Shown piece after piece: positions 47,225 to 59,056 of a stretch of 64,000 nt of DNA. The stretch is from Effrenium voratum (lineage: Eukaryota > Sar > Dinophyceae > Suessiales > Symbiodiniaceae). Each line of letters begins with the position of its first letter. Positions within the stretch are counted from its first letter, which is position 1. The DNA is taken from assembly GCA_963377175.1 (NCBI GenBank), contig CAUJNA010003002.1, forward strand, positions 380,001 to 444,000. The letters are read 5' to 3'. Below the pieces are notes generated by a model, which worked only from the letters and a program-made list of their open reading frames with translations, did not search any database and was not told the origin of the DNA. A program made the translations under genes and the position numbers.

Positions 47225-48371
47225 GAGCCATCCACTGCGCGTTGAACCGGCCAAGAGGGACACCCAGATCCGGGTGGCGCGTCTTTTTTTCGGGTGTCCT
47301 GCGTTTTCCTGGTTGGAACCTCCAAACAGAGGCAGTTTCAATGGACACCACCAGTAAATTGCATTTTTTCAAGGGGAGATCCAGTGACCCCCCTTGTTTA
47401 TAGCTTTGAAGGAGAACCATGAGGAAAGCCACCAATTTGGGGGTCCGATTCCAAAGAAGACACACCCAGATAGAACCAACCATCTGGGAAAATTAGTATT
47501 GGTTTGGAAAGTCCTTGCGTGTTTTCTTTGGTGTACCCAATTTTTATGTTGGCTTCGAATGGACTGAAAGGACACTCGCGATTTCTTCAGTCCTTGTTTG
47601 GGGTTTGTTACATGAGTTTTTCTCCCTGTGCGGGCACCCATTGGGTTTCGTTTGGATTTCCAGCAGACTTCCTTTTCAGGTGGCTTGAAACATTTGCAAG
47701 AGTCAATGTCGACTGAGTTTCTCTTTGAGGTGTTCGAAGGTGATGCGTAGGTCCATGACGCCTGACTTCAAACCTTGTGGCTCATGGTTCCGTTTTCCTC
47801 GTCGCCTCCTTTTAGCTATGCAGGACGGTTCTGCGATGTCGGCCGCAGCCTTGCTATATGGCAACCGGGTTTCAGAGCCTGAACTTTCGGTTTTTCCCCC
47901 CCGCCCCCGAACCCTTGTGCGGGACTTTTTGTTTTGGTTGGTCAATCATCCACCGCCAGTGTTGGGGGTGTGGGGTTGGCGTTTGAACCGCTGGCTGGAT
48001 TAATACACCCCCTAATGGGTTTGCTTCCCCCGAAAGTCACCCCCCCCCAGCCCCACTGGTGCGTTTTGATGGACCATCTGGTTCCAGCGTGGTTGGAACC
48101 AAGCATCCAAATAGAGCTGCTCATGGAAAACCAATGTCTCTCCTTCCGCCCCTCGAAAAGAACAAACAAAATAAAACAGAGGGGATGCAACTATGGCTGA
48201 AACATGCGTCTTGTAACAAGCTTTTTGACCAGACAACCAGCATATGATGGGCATCAAAGGTTCTCTTGGCAGGTGCTTGGGTTCTTTGTGCCCGGTTGCC
48301 GCGTCAGCCGCAACAGAGGCAATCACATCAGACAGGCCCTCCTGCCCTTGCGGCTGTTTAGGCATCAAGCT

Positions 48372-48476
48372 CATAGGTGTCCTTTGTAGTTGTTTTGGTA
48401 GAAAAAATAGATAGCCCTGGTTTACCTGGTGGTTTATCCACCAGGGCCATCTATTTTCCCTAAAAGCACACCTATG
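48372..48476 (+). mobile_element. Hairpin TIR element, family C copy 3
   Basis: Begins cataggtgtcctttg and ends aaaagcacacctatg, with the central cctggtggtttatccacca palindrome. Same orientation as copy 4, about 220 bp away. Confidence 0.75.
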
Positions 48477-48698
48477 CTTGTGACATTGCTTGTGGGTAGG
48501 AATCAGGGATCCCGTCTGGCATTTGAGCGAGGAAGGCACCCTTTTGCTTCGGAACGAGATGTCAATGCGAGTCAAACATTCGAATGGTTTCTTGGCGGCT
48601 TTAAAGGGAAGCCCAAAAGGAGAGCAGAAGACACACCCGTTCGGCTTTCCGTTGCGTGCCAAACGGCTGAGATTCAAGACCTCACAAGATGACTCAGT

Positions 48699-48806
48699 CA
48701 TAGGTGTCCTTTTTAGTTGTTTTGGTAGAGAAATGGATGGCCCTGGTTTACCTGGTGGTTTAATCATCCACCAGGGTCATCTATTTCCCCTAAATGGAGA
48801 CCTATG
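48699..48806 (+). mobile_element. Hairpin TIR element, family C copy 4
   Basis: Begins cataggtgtccttttt and ends aaatggagacctatg with the same central palindrome. Close to copy 1 in sequence despite lying 47 kb away, so amplification appears recent. Confidence 0.75.
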
Positions 48807-49005
48807 GCTGCAACCCTTGCCGTGTCAATCCAGGTCTTTTAGACACTTCAGTCACCAGAATCCTATTTGCATACCCCAAACACACACGTCTTCACACAGT
48901 TCATGGAGGGTACGCCCATCTGAGGACCTTAGACAGTCCTAGCTTCCGGTTGCAACCTGTTAAAGCCACAACCATTTGGGGTATGCGCCCTTAGGCCTTA
49001 GACAT

Positions 49006-49195
49006 TGCTGTGGATGGACAAAATCCTGCAGTGGTGCACCTACAAAACCCTGGATGTTCAATTCGGTGGTGCGAAATGGATTTCGTCCATCCACTCCACA
49101 GCCCCTGGTTGCAATCGGAAGAGACCATACACAGAACCGAGTCATCCTATGGTTTCAATTCGGTGGTGCGAGATGGATTTCGTCAATCCACAGTA
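49006..49195 (+). mobile_element. Family B element with duplicated right end
   Basis: Left end tgctgtggatggacaaaatc. Two right ends follow: ggatttcgtccatccac near 49090 and ggatttcgtcaatccacagt near 49195, each preceded by ttcaattcggtggtgcga. This suggests an internal duplication of the right half. Confidence 0.6.
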
Positions 49196-49348
49196 TGGCC
49201 CCTTAACCTGAACAGTGCCTTGTAAATGGTGGTTTCCCTCTATTTTGGTGTTGAAAAAGCAACATGTTTCAGCTGGTTGCAACGTGTATCTTTTAAGGAG
49301 CCCCGCTAAAACCGGACCTCCGCAGTAAGCCCCGGTTGCAAATCGGAG

Positions 49349-49479
49349 GAGACGGCCCCCGAGCTGTGGAACAACTTCACGGATCACCTCTGCCACGAGA
49401 CCTACGGCATCGACAACGACGGGATGATCGTGAAGGTCTTCACGGAGAACAAGGAGTTGCTCAACGAGTTTTTCCTGAG
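49349..49479 (+). CDS. DUF445-like exon (ETAPELWNNFTDHLCHETYG)
   Basis: Forty-three codons plus two bases: ETAPELWNNFTDHLCHETYG, IDNDGMIVKVFTENKELLNE, FFL. Helical and acidic. Starts after aatcggag, ends before the GC donor GCCGGC. The trailing AG is completed to Arg by the G of the 55563 exon. About 200 bp downstream the intron becomes an ATTC tandem array. Confidence 0.66.
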
Positions 49480-49684
49480 GCCGGCGGCTGATCCACGATG
49501 TATTTATCATTTACTTGTTGATGCATTTGCTTATTCATTTATTTATTTGATCCCCCCGGGAAAACAGGGCGATCTGTTACTTATGTGTTTATACAACTGT
49601 GTTTACTTTGTTTGTTGACTTATTTGTCGTGCTTCGGATTTGTTGATCTCTGTTGTTTTGATAGACACAAGCTATGTATGATTT

Positions 49685-50292
49685 GTGTATCTATTCATTC
49701 ACTCATGCATTCATTCATTCATTCATTCATTCATTCCTTCCTTCCTTCCTTCATTCCTTCATTCCTTCATTGCTTCCTTCCTTCATTCCTTCATTCCTTC
49801 ATTCCTTCATTCCTTCATTCCTTCATTCCTGAATTCCTTCGTTCCTTCGTTCCTTGGTTCCTTCCTTCCTTCCTTCCTTCCTTGGTTCATTCATTCCTTC
49901 CTTCCTTCCTTCCTTCCTTCATTCCTTCATTCCTTCATTCCTTCATTCCTTCACTCCTTCATTCCTTCATTCCTTCGTTCCTTGGTTCCTTCCTTCCTTC
50001 CTTCCTTCCTTCCTTCCTTCCTTCCTTGGTTCATTCATTCCTTCCTTCCTTCATTCCTTCATTCCTTCATTCCTTCATTCCTTCATTCCTTCATTCCTTC
50101 ATTCCTTCATTCCTTCATTCCTTCATTCCTTCATTCATTCATTCATTCATTCATTCATTCATTCATTCATTCATTCATTCATTCATTCATTCATTCATTC
50201 ATTCATTCATTCATTCATTCATTCATTCATTCATTCATTCATTCATTCATTCATTCATTCATTCATTCATTCATTCATTCATTCATTCATTG
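49685..50292 (+). repeat. ATTC/CCTT tetranucleotide array
   Basis: About 600 bp: mixed (CATTCCTTCATTC) and (CCTT) runs up to 50120, then pure (ATTC)n for about 170 bp. Frames are open as FLHSFIPS-like artefacts. It is in the intron after the 49349 exon. Confidence 0.95.
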
Positions 50293-51160
50293 AGTACACT
50301 TTGCAGCAAATTGCTGCAGGCACGGCTACGTCCGATCGGGTGACCTAGACATAGCGCGAGCCCAGGCTGCCTCCCAGCGAATTGCCAGGAGGACAGCTCA
50401 AAAACTGCAAAAGCAATACAAGTCAGCAGGTCGGACAGTCAGATCTGAAAGACAACGAAGCACCCAGAAAAGGCCGACCGAGCGAGCATAAGCCAGCTCA
50501 AGGTCTACCACTTCCGATGCCGCTGTTCCAGTCAAGCCACAGTGGAGCCAAGTCGTATCAAACAAATTTCGAAATGGGTGCAACATCTCGGCAAAAGACA
50601 ATTCACTATACAGAAGGTATCCAGAAAAACTGCAAGCCAAGACAGGCAGCATCCGGAGCGGGTAATGCGTGCCCAAATGGAAGGGGGGGGGGGGGTAATG
50701 GCAGTCGAAAAGGGAGCGGTCACCAGCACGAGGGGTTTCGGCCAGAGACTGTACTGTCCACAAGACTCGATAGCCAGCGCCCAAAGATTCTCCAAAGGTT
50801 CTAAGATCCTCGCAGCTCGCTGTACTCGCAAAACAAAATGGTCAATGCACGTGGCTTGGAAGGTAGTATCCCTCTAGTGACCGAAAGGGATCCTAGCGAT
50901 ATAGCCATCCAAGGGTTGGTCAAGATGTGTAAGGATGTCATCGCCAAACATCCTTATAGAAAGGTTGGACGGAGACTCCGAAGCAGCAGTGTACCGAGCC
51001 CAGCCGAAGAGGGCAGCAGCGGCAAAGGTGCCACACTGTAGGGCAACCTCCATAGTCCATGCGTAGAAAAGGAAACCAAAAAGGGGGGCGGCGCAGACGC
51101 CCAAACTGCGCCAGGATGCCGCTGAACTCAAAGTGCCCAAAGCCGGGCTACCTGCATCGA
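50293..51160. other. Unrecognised segment between ATTC arrays
   Basis: A unique-looking stretch with a poly-G run at 50684-50694 and several open plus frames (e.g. KGSKILAARCTRKTKWSMHV, TERDPSDIAIQGLVKMCKDV). Codon composition is plausible for a decayed element gene, but no motif is recognised. Confidence 0.3.
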
Positions 51161-51167
51161 TCATTCA

Positions 51168-51330
51168 TCCATCCATCCATCCATTCCTTCATTCATTCAT
51201 TCATTCATTCATCCATCCATCCATCCATCCATCCATCCATCCATTCATTCATTCATTCATTCTTTCATTCATTCATTCATTCATTCATTCATGCATTCAT
51301 TCATTCATGCATTCATTCATTTATTCATGT
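51168..51330 (+). repeat. CATC/CATT tetranucleotide array
   Basis: A second ATTC-type array starting catccatccatcc, about 870 bp after the first. It is followed by ~500 bp of unusually AT-rich sequence (51330-51840). Confidence 0.95.
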
Positions 51331-51884
51331 AGTTATGTACGTATTCACGTAGCTATGTTATGTTTTGTTGGCTTAAATACAGTATACATGTCTTTGATCA
51401 ATTGCTTTACATGTTTTGGTTTTGTTTGTTTCTTTATTTGTTTTTGTTTAAATGATAAACTTCTTGTTTTAGTTGTTGTCTTTATGGCTTTATATCTCAC
51501 TTTTATTGATTGTTTGGTTTCCGCGTAACATATATATATATACATGGTATTTTTCATTTTTATTGTGTTTGATTGTTTCTATGTTTGTATTTCTAAGACA
51601 GAGTGTACAACATGTTAGTTCTGTGTTTTCAGTATGTTTTGTTTCATACTTTACTGTTTGGCTTGATTTGTTTATTGCTTCTTTTTATGTTTGATTGTAA
51701 AAATATCAATTCTATTTATTCATTTAGTTATTCATTTGTTTGTTTGTTTATTTCTCATTATTTAAGTTATTTGTTCCTTTCAACATATGTGCTATTTCTA
51801 TATGCATTCAGTCATTCATCAGTTATTTAGGTTTTTCCCCAGATAGCTGAAAGCTATAGGGGTTCTAACTTCTAATAAAGAGGG

Positions 51885-53420
51885 GAAAGTGATTTGCGAG
51901 ATTGAGGGCCGGGTGCTAGGGGGCATGCAGTTTGAGGTGCTGGTGGATGCTGCTTTGTCGAGCTTGACGGCCGGGTGCTAGGGGGCATGCAGTTTGAGGT
52001 GCTGGTGGATGCTGCTTTGCGAGATTGAGGGCCGGGTGCTAGGGGGCGTGCAGTTTGAGGTGTGGTGGATGCTGCTTTGCGAGATTGAGGGTCGGGTGCT
52101 AGGGGGCATGCAGTTTGAGGTGCTGGTGGATGCTGCTTTGCGAGCTTGACGGCCGGGTGCTGGGGGGCATGCAGTTTGAGGTGCTGGTGGATGCTGGCCG
52201 GGTGCTTGGGGGCATGCAGTTTGAGGTGCGCTTGACTGCCGGCTGCTAGGAGGCATGCAGTTTGGGGTGCTGGTGGGTGCTGCTTTGCGAGCTTGCCGGG
52301 TGCTAGGGGGCATGCGGTTTGGGGCGCTGGTGGATGCTGCTTTGCGAGATTGAGGGCCGGGTGCTAGGGGGCATGCAGTTTGAGGTGCTGGTGGATGCTG
52401 CTTTGCGAGATTGAGGGCCGGGTGCTAGGGGGCATGCAGTTTGAGGTGCTGGTGGATGCTGCTTTGCGAGCTTGACGGCCGGGTGCTGAGGGCATGCAGT
52501 TTGAGGTGCTGGTGGATGCTGCTTTGCGAGCTTGACGGCCCGGTGCTCGGGGGCATGCAGTTTGAGGTGCTGGTGGATGCTGCTTTGCGAGCTTGACTGC
52601 CGGGTGCTAGGGGGCTTTGCGAGCTTGCCGGGTGCTAGGGGGCATGCGGTTTGGGGCGCTGGTGGGTGCTGCTTTGCGAGCTTGACGGCCGGGTGCTAGG
52701 GGGCATGCAGTTTGGGGTGCTGGTGGGTGCTGCTTTGCGGCCGTGTGCGAGCTTGACGGCCGGGGGGGGCATGCAGTTTGGGGTGCTGGTGGGTGCTGGT
52801 TTGCGAGCTTGACGGCCGGGCGCTAGGGGGCATGCAGTTTGGGGTGCTGGTAGGTGCTGCTTTGCGAGCTTGACGGCCGGGTGCTAGGGGGCATGCAGTT
52901 TGGGGTGCTGGTGGATGCTGTTTTGCAAGCTTGACGGCCGGGCGCTATGCAGTTGGGGGTGCTGGTGGGTGCTGCTTTGCGGGTGCTACGGGGCATGCGG
53001 TTTGGGGTGCTGGTGGGTGCTGCTTTGCGAGCTTGACGGCCGGGTGCTAGGGGGCATGCAGTTTAGGGTACTGGCGAGCTTGACGGCCGGGCGCTAGGAG
53101 TGTGGGGTGCTGGTGGATGCTGCTTTGCGAGCTTGACGGCCGGGTGCTAATGCAGTTTGGGGTGCTGGTGGATGTTGACGGCCGGGTGCTAGGGGGCATG
53201 CAGTTTGGGGTGCTGGTGGGCGCTGGTTTGCGAGCTTGACGGCCGGTTCTAGGGGGCATGAAGTTTGGGGCGCTGGTGGGCGCTGCTTTGCGAGCTTGAC
53301 GGCCGGGTGCTAAGGGGCATGCAGTTTGAGGCGCGGGTGGATGCTGCTTTGGTTGTACCGGGTGCTAGGGGGCATGTTTGGGGCGCTGGTGGATGCTGTT
53401 CGCGTGTAACGGTTCGTGGC
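51885..53420 (+). repeat. ~61-bp GC-rich minisatellite
   Basis: About 25 copies with landmarks gagcttgacggccgggtgct, agggggcatgcagtttgagg and tgctggtggatgctgctttg. Copies vary in length by deletion. It is preceded by the module ccccagatagctgaaagcta, taataaagagggg. Confidence 0.92.
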
Positions 53421-53454
53421 TGGTGTATCGTCATGATGTTCCCACGTTATGGTG

Positions 53455-53790
53455 TGTGGGCGTAGTGGCACCGTGTCAACATCAGGATGATGCAGAATTT
53501 CATTAAGCTGTCGCAAGATGGTTCGTGGCTGTGGTATCATCATGATGCTGCCTTTACCATCAGCATGATGCTGTTCGCATCACCATGATGCTGTCCGCAT
53601 CATCATGATGCTGTCCGCATCATCATGATGCTGTCGAACTCATCAGGACCTCGTTTTTGCTTTTTTCCTGCCGGATTGCTCTCAAAATCATCATTATGCT
53701 GCTGATCTCACTAGGACGTTGTCTGCGCGTTTGTTTCGTGGCTGTGGTGTCATCATGGTCTACATCATCATGATAATGCTGCGTCATGGT
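53455..53790 (+). repeat. CATCATGATGCTG-type repeat
   Basis: Repeated catcatgatgctgtccg and related units following the 61-bp array. Each unit contains the self-complementary atcatgat. Confidence 0.8.
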
Positions 53791-53809
53791 TCGTATCCGT
53801 GGTGTGCTA

Positions 53810-53935
53810 TCTGGGGTCTATGCTGGTGTAATTATTTGTTTGCATTGCTTATTTATTTGTTGGATTATTATTCATGTTTCTATTCCTGTTTTTTGTGGTA
53901 TTTCTTAAATTCGTTGTTTTTCCCCAGATAGCTGA
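53810..53935 (+). repeat. AT-rich module with inverted ends
   Basis: gctatctgggg at the left and ccccagatagc at the right flank about 105 bp of AT-rich sequence. Single ends recur at 51838 (right type) and 54609 (left type). Confidence 0.6.
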
Positions 53936-54600
53936 AAGCTATAGGGGTTCTAACTTCTAATAAAGAGGGGGAAGTGATTTGCGAGATTGATGGGCTGGTG
54001 CTAAGGGGCGTGCAGTTTGGAGTGCTGGTTTTTGCGGATTGGGGTGCTGTTTGAGGTGCTGATGGCAGTGCGGGCGCATCTTTTCAAGATTGACGGTAGG
54101 GTGCTAGGGGGCATGCAGTTTGGGGGTGCTGGTGCAGGTGCTGTTTGGGGGTGACGGTGTTTTTGCATCTAGTTTGGGGTGCTGGTGCTGGTGGTGTTGT
54201 GGGATGCTGTTTGGGGAGCTGTTTGAGGTGCTGGTGACGGTGCGGGCGCAATTTGCGATATTGACGCGATGACGGTGCAGGCACATTTTTGCATCTTGAC
54301 GGTAGGGTGCAAGGGGGCATGCAGATTGGGGTGCTGGTGCAGGTGGCGTTTTGGGATGCTGTTTGGGGTGCGGCTGGGTGTTTGGGGGGGTGCTGTTTGG
54401 AGTGCTCTTAGGGCGATGGTGCAGGCGCATTTTTGCGAGATTGACGGCAGGGTGCAGGGGGCATGCTGGTGCAGGTGCTGTTTTGGGATGCTGTTTGGGG
54501 TGCTGTTGGAGGTGCTGTTGGAGGTGCTAGTGATGGCGCGCGTGCTCGATTGACGGCCGGGTGCTGTTTCGGACGCTCTTCGGGGGTGGAGGTGCTGGTG
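53936..54600 (+). repeat. Diverged second copy of the GC-rich minisatellite field
   Basis: Repeats the start of the first field (gaaagctataggggttctaa, aagtgatttgcgagattga) then degenerate ggtgctgtttggggtgctgg units. Confidence 0.8.
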
Positions 54601-55562
54601 TGCAATCATTGCTATCTGGGGTCTATGCTGGTGTAATTTAATTGTTTATTATGACTTTATGATGTATCTCTTTATTCATCTATCTACCTTTGTAGTCATT
54701 TATTTGCTTATGTTATTTAATTTTGTATTTATTGTCTATTTGTTGGTTTCATATAAACATGTATTGACCAACATGCATGCAAGGAGTTGAAACCCCTACT
54801 CTTGACCCGCAGCCTCAAGGTGCGCTCGAGTCCGTGCCAAAAGGGTTCAGTTCCCTAGGCAAATCAGTAAAGTGGACCCTTCCAAAGGCACCTTCCATTT
54901 GAGCGAGGTTCCTTTTGCGGGGGCGGGGTCCGCTTTTGACCCAAGGGGTGTCCCCAACAGCGACCTTTGGCCACGTGAAAGGTCCTGCCGGGTTTCATAG
55001 TGGGCTCTAGAGAGGGCTATGCAAAGCTTTGCAACTATGTGGCACCAACAGTTTATGGTGTCCCTTCCTCCCAACATTTTTTTGAACGGGAAACAAGGAA
55101 CTGCTTTTTGGGCCCTATTTTGACAAACCCATTTGAGCAGCGCCCAAAACCACCCCCCGCATCCCCGCGCATTTTAGCAGGTGGTTCTGGTACCTGCCTT
55201 TTTTGGAATGTGATAAGGCTTAACCGGTTTTTTGCTTGACAACCATCTTGGACCAAAAGTCAATGGATGAAACGGTTGCCTATTTCAGGGATCCCTCAAT
55301 TTCCGTTTTTTGGACCATTTCGGGGAACCCTCCTTTGTTCCCTTCCATTCCACCAAAAAGGGGTACCAACTCAACAAAACCGACGAGCAGTGACCTTCTT
55401 GCTTGTGGGTTTAAAGGAGAACCACGAGGAAAACCGTTCCATTTGGTGCTCCAATGATGCCTAAAACAGGACACCCAGGTCCTGGTCCCCCCCAAAAAAT
55501 AAGCCGAAGACTCTGTAGACTCTGTCACTGCTTCGGCTCGGCACTGGGCTTCGGCTCGGGAG

Positions 55563-55666
55563 GCTGGGCGACCGGGAGTTCCGATTCATCGAGCACTGCG
55601 GGGCGGCCATGGGCTTCGTCTGCGGTCTGCTGCAGCTCGTAGCCTTCAACAACTTGAGCCCCGAAG
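55563..55666 (+). CDS. DUF445-like exon (DREFRFIEHCGAAMGFVCGL)
   Basis: One base, 34 codons, one base. Reads LGDREFRFIEHCGAAMGFVC, GLLQLVAFNNLSPE. The R-x-x-FIExxG...GFxxGxxQ pattern is a DUF445 hallmark leading into a membrane-associated segment. Starts after ctcgggag, ends before the GC donor GCCCAC. The following intron begins within 50 bp of the 60-bp tandem array. Confidence 0.7.
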
Positions 55667-55713
55667 GCCCACGGGCCTGGCTCGCGGATTCTTTTTGTTT
55701 GTGTTTTTTGCTT

Positions 55714-56716
55714 TTTTCCGCGAGATCGAGGCTCGCGTCTTCTTTTTTCTTTTTCTCTTTTTTCTGCGAGATCGAGGCTGCCCACTTGGATGGGTGGGCG
55801 ATTTGTCGCTCGCATTCTTTTTTGCGCGAGGTCGAGGCTTCCCACTTGGATGGGTGGGCGATTTGTCGCTCGCATTCTTTTTTGCGCGAGGTCGAGGCTT
55901 CCCACTTGGATGGGTGGGCGATTTGTCGCTCGCATTCTTTTTTGCGCGAGATCGAGGCTTCCCACTTGGATGGGTGGGCGATTCGCTCGCATTCTTTTTT
56001 GCGCGAGGTCGAGGCTTCCCACTTGGATGGGTGGGCGATTTGTCGCTCGCATTCTTTTTTGCGCGAGGTCGAGGCTTCCCACTTGGATGGGTGGGCGATT
56101 TGTCGCTCGCATTCTTTTTTGCGCGAGGTCGAGGCTTCCCACTTGGATGGGTGGGCGATTTGTCGCTCGCATTCTTTTTTGCGCGAGGTCGAGGCTTCCC
56201 ACTTGGATGGGTGGGCGATTTGTCGCTCGCATTCTTTTTTGCGCGAGGTCGAGGCTTCCCACTTGGATGGGTGGGCGATTTGTCGCTCGCATTCTTTTTT
56301 GCGCGAGGTCGAGGCTTCCCACTTTCTTTTTTGCGCGAGGTCGAGGCTTCCCACTTGGATGGGTGGGCGATTTGTCGCTCGCATTCTTTTTTGCGCGAGG
56401 TCGAGGCTTCCCACTTGGATGGGTGGGCGATTTGTCGCTCGCATTCTTTTTTGCGCGAGGTCGAGGCTTCCCACTTGGATGGGTGGGCGATTTGTCGCTC
56501 GCATTCTTTTTTGCGCGAGGTCGAGGCTTCCCACTTGGATGGGTGGGCGATTTGTCGCTCGCATTCTTTTTTGCGCGAGGTCGAGGCTTCCCACTTGGAT
56601 GGGTGGGCGATTTGTCGCTCGCATTCTTTTTTGCGCGAGGTCGAGGCTTCCCACTTGGATGGGTGGGCGATTTGTCGCTCGCATTCTTTTTGCGCGAGGT
56701 CGAGGCCTCCCACTTG
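55714..56716 (+). repeat. 60-bp tandem array, about 16 copies
   Basis: Highly uniform unit with landmarks gcgcgaggtcgaggcttccc, acttggatgggtgggcgatt and tgtcgctcgcattctttt. Copies differ by single bases, one 4-bp and one ~37-bp deletion. Because 60 is divisible by three and the unit lacks stops, frames on both strands stay open for 265-421 codons; these are artefacts. It begins 48 bp after the exon ending at 55666. Confidence 0.95.
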
Positions 56717-57639
56717 GGTGGGTCAAAAACTACATTTAAATAGGGCCCCCAGCTTTGACCATGGGTGCAAAGGCCGGGGAATTGTCGGCGATTTCGGTGA
56801 TCGATTGGTCGGCGATTTGTCGGGCGATGGATGGCGACGGCGCGATCGAGGCTCTTCCAATTTGGTTGAGAATATTTGGGGGTTGATCAATATATGCTCC
56901 ATCTAGGGCCCCGGTGTTCCCGAATATTCATCCCATGTAATGGACCTTTTGATCAACCGCCAATTTCTTCACCGTTGGCACGTTTTGAGGTGTTTAGGAT
57001 TTTTGGTTCTCTTCATATCTTTAACTAGTAGGCTGCCAAGAACCAAGTTGTTAGCCTCATCAAGGGTTGCACAGTCTTCTTCCTTTTTTTTCAGAGAAGT
57101 GTTTTTCCTTCTGGTTGGTTCAACGGGAATATATCACTACTGGATTTTTTTGTTTTTTTTCCTGGGGGCTCGAGCAAAAGGAGGCATGGAAATCGGTTTT
57201 CCGCGGTTTGCAGGATTCACCCTCGTTTTTGAAGGGAAACCAAGAGGAAAACCAAAATCTATGCTGGGTTCCCTCTGTTTTAACATATATATATATATAT
57301 TCATAAGCCATCATCTTTTGTATTTTTGGGGCCTCATAGATGATGCAAACTTGCTTTCGAAGAAAACGTGACCAACTCCCCTAAATTGCCTTTTGGTTTC
57401 CCCTATAAAGGCCAACCAACAGGGGGCCCGCCATTTTGAGAAACACTCGTGAGCAAGAGTCAATATTTCTTACCATCATTTGCTGAAGCAAAGGCAGCTT
57501 TCGGGGCGGTCTGCCCCCATTTGGTTGGAGGGATTCCTCTAAAGACTGGTTGGGGCTCACAAATTCCCCATTTTGTTGGAGGGATTCCTCTAAAGACTGG
57601 TTGTGCCGCATCAAATCCTCACCCAGTTGCCCACCCAAC

Positions 57640-57838
57640 CCCACCCCACCCCACCCCCCCACCCCACCCCACCCCACCCCACCCCACCCCACCCCACCCC
57701 ACCCCACCCCACCCCAGCCCAGCCCAGCCCAGCCCAGCCCACCCCACCCCACCCCACCCCACCCCACCCCACCCCACCCCACCCCACCCCACCCCACCCC
57801 ACCCCACCCCACCCCACCCCACCCCACCCCCACCCCAA
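57640..57838 (+). repeat. (CCCCA)n array abutting a splice acceptor
   Basis: About 38 CCCCA units with a short CCCAG run near 57715-57738. The last unit runs straight into the ccccaag acceptor of the DUF445-signature exon at 57840. Confidence 0.95.
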
Positions 57839-57839
57839 G

Positions 57840-57951
57840 GCCGTTCCATTTTCCTGCCGGTGACGGGGTTCCTGCTGGGCATCGTCACCAACTGGCTGGC
57901 CATTTTGATGGTCTTCAAGCCCACCTTCCCGGTGCCGATCAAGATTTTCAA
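57840..57951 (+). CDS. DUF445-like exon (GFLLGIVTNWLAILMVFKP)
   Basis: Begins immediately after the (CCCCA)n array at ccccaag, with two bases completing Gly. Reads RSIFLPVTGFLLGIVTNWLA, ILMVFKPTFPVPIKIF. G-x-x-TNWLAI-x-M-x-F-x-P is the best-known signature of the DUF445 family, a membrane-embedded repeat. Ends before the GC donor GCGCCA; the two trailing bases are completed by the next exon. Confidence 0.75.
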
Positions 57952-58977
57952 GCGCCACAGCTGCGCTATGGCGAGGGACTTGCTGGTTCTTGGTTCTCAG
58001 CCATGCGGTTTCTTCGTTCTTTTTTAGGTTGCTAGTTGGTATAGCGGTGGTGTCCGCTCAATCCACAAGTTAAACTTTTCGCAGCGGATCAGTTTGGGCA
58101 GCGCAGTTTGGGAGTTGCTTAAACTGGTTAAGATGGGTGTGGTTCCTTTGTTCGGTTGTGCGCCAAGCCTGGCGATGGGATCGAGTCGGCTGAAGAGCCG
58201 CGAAACGCCCTTGCGATTGGCTCTAGGGAGGCCCCCGCCCCATGGCCCTCGTGGTTATAGGGATGCACCACGGGCAGTTAAAGGGGAGCACATGCCATTC
58301 TTGGGACAGCGTGCCATGGTTAAACCAGTTTTCTCTTCGGAGTTGGTAGAGAGAACCAAGACCGGCTTTGCATCAGTTGTGACCATGGCAAACATGGGTC
58401 TTTTTTTTAAGACTCGGTGTCATTTTACAAGTTCACATAACTTGGTGTATTAGCTTCCGAAGTGACTCTTGTGTTCAATGTGTTTTGATATGGGCGTGTC
58501 TTTTCTTTTGGGTACCTTTTGCTTGCGGGGTTTAAAGGAAAACCATAAGGGAAAACACCGAGGCTTTCTTTTTTCTTTGGGGGGGGTCCCACCTTCAAAC
58601 GAAACGCCCCACATCCACCTCGCCCATGCGGATGACAGTAGATGGAACTGTGCGCAACTCTATCCAAGCCGAACATGGATTGGCAAGGTTGGGGGGGGGG
58701 GGGGTTGGCCCACTTCTGGTGGATGTTAAACACATCGCGAGGATCAACCTTTACTACCATCAAGATTTCTTGATGTAGAAATGGATTTGGGCATGAGCGG
58801 TTAGATCCTAGAAAGAAGGAAGGACTAGACAAATTAATTGGTTTCTTGTCCAAAAGCGGGGGGGGACTTCTCTCTTGTCGCATCACATTTCCAAGATTCC
58901 TTGGGGGCCCGAAGAAACCACCAACAACACAAAAGACCCGTGTGAATCCAACTGGGAGCAACAAATCAACATGCGAG

Positions 58978-59056
58978 GTACCACCTCTGCGACATCCAGG
59001 GCCTCTTTCTGAAGCGGCAGCCGGAGGTCTGCGTGCTCTACTCCAAGATGCTCAAG
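58978..59056 (+). CDS. DUF445-like exon (IQGLFLKRQPEVCVLYSK)
   Basis: One base plus 26 codons after catgcgag: YHLCDIQGLFLKRQPEVCVL then YSKMLK. QGLFLKRQxEV directly follows the TNWLAI region in this family, which supports the exon order. Ends before the GA donor GAGCTG. Confidence 0.7.

Noticed and set aside
49585..50348. 252-, 202- and 164-codon Phe/Pro/Ser/His frames
   Set aside because: Translation of ATTC/CCTT tetranucleotide repeats in all three frames.
55461..56906. Open frames of 265-421 codons on both strands
   Set aside because: They come from the stop-free 60-bp repeat, whose length is divisible by three. Several overlapping frames are open at once with purely periodic peptides.
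57381..58035. Gly/Trp-rich and Pro/His-rich frames around the CCCCA array
   Set aside because: Repeat artefacts; only the non-repetitive part at 57840-57951 is a supported exon.
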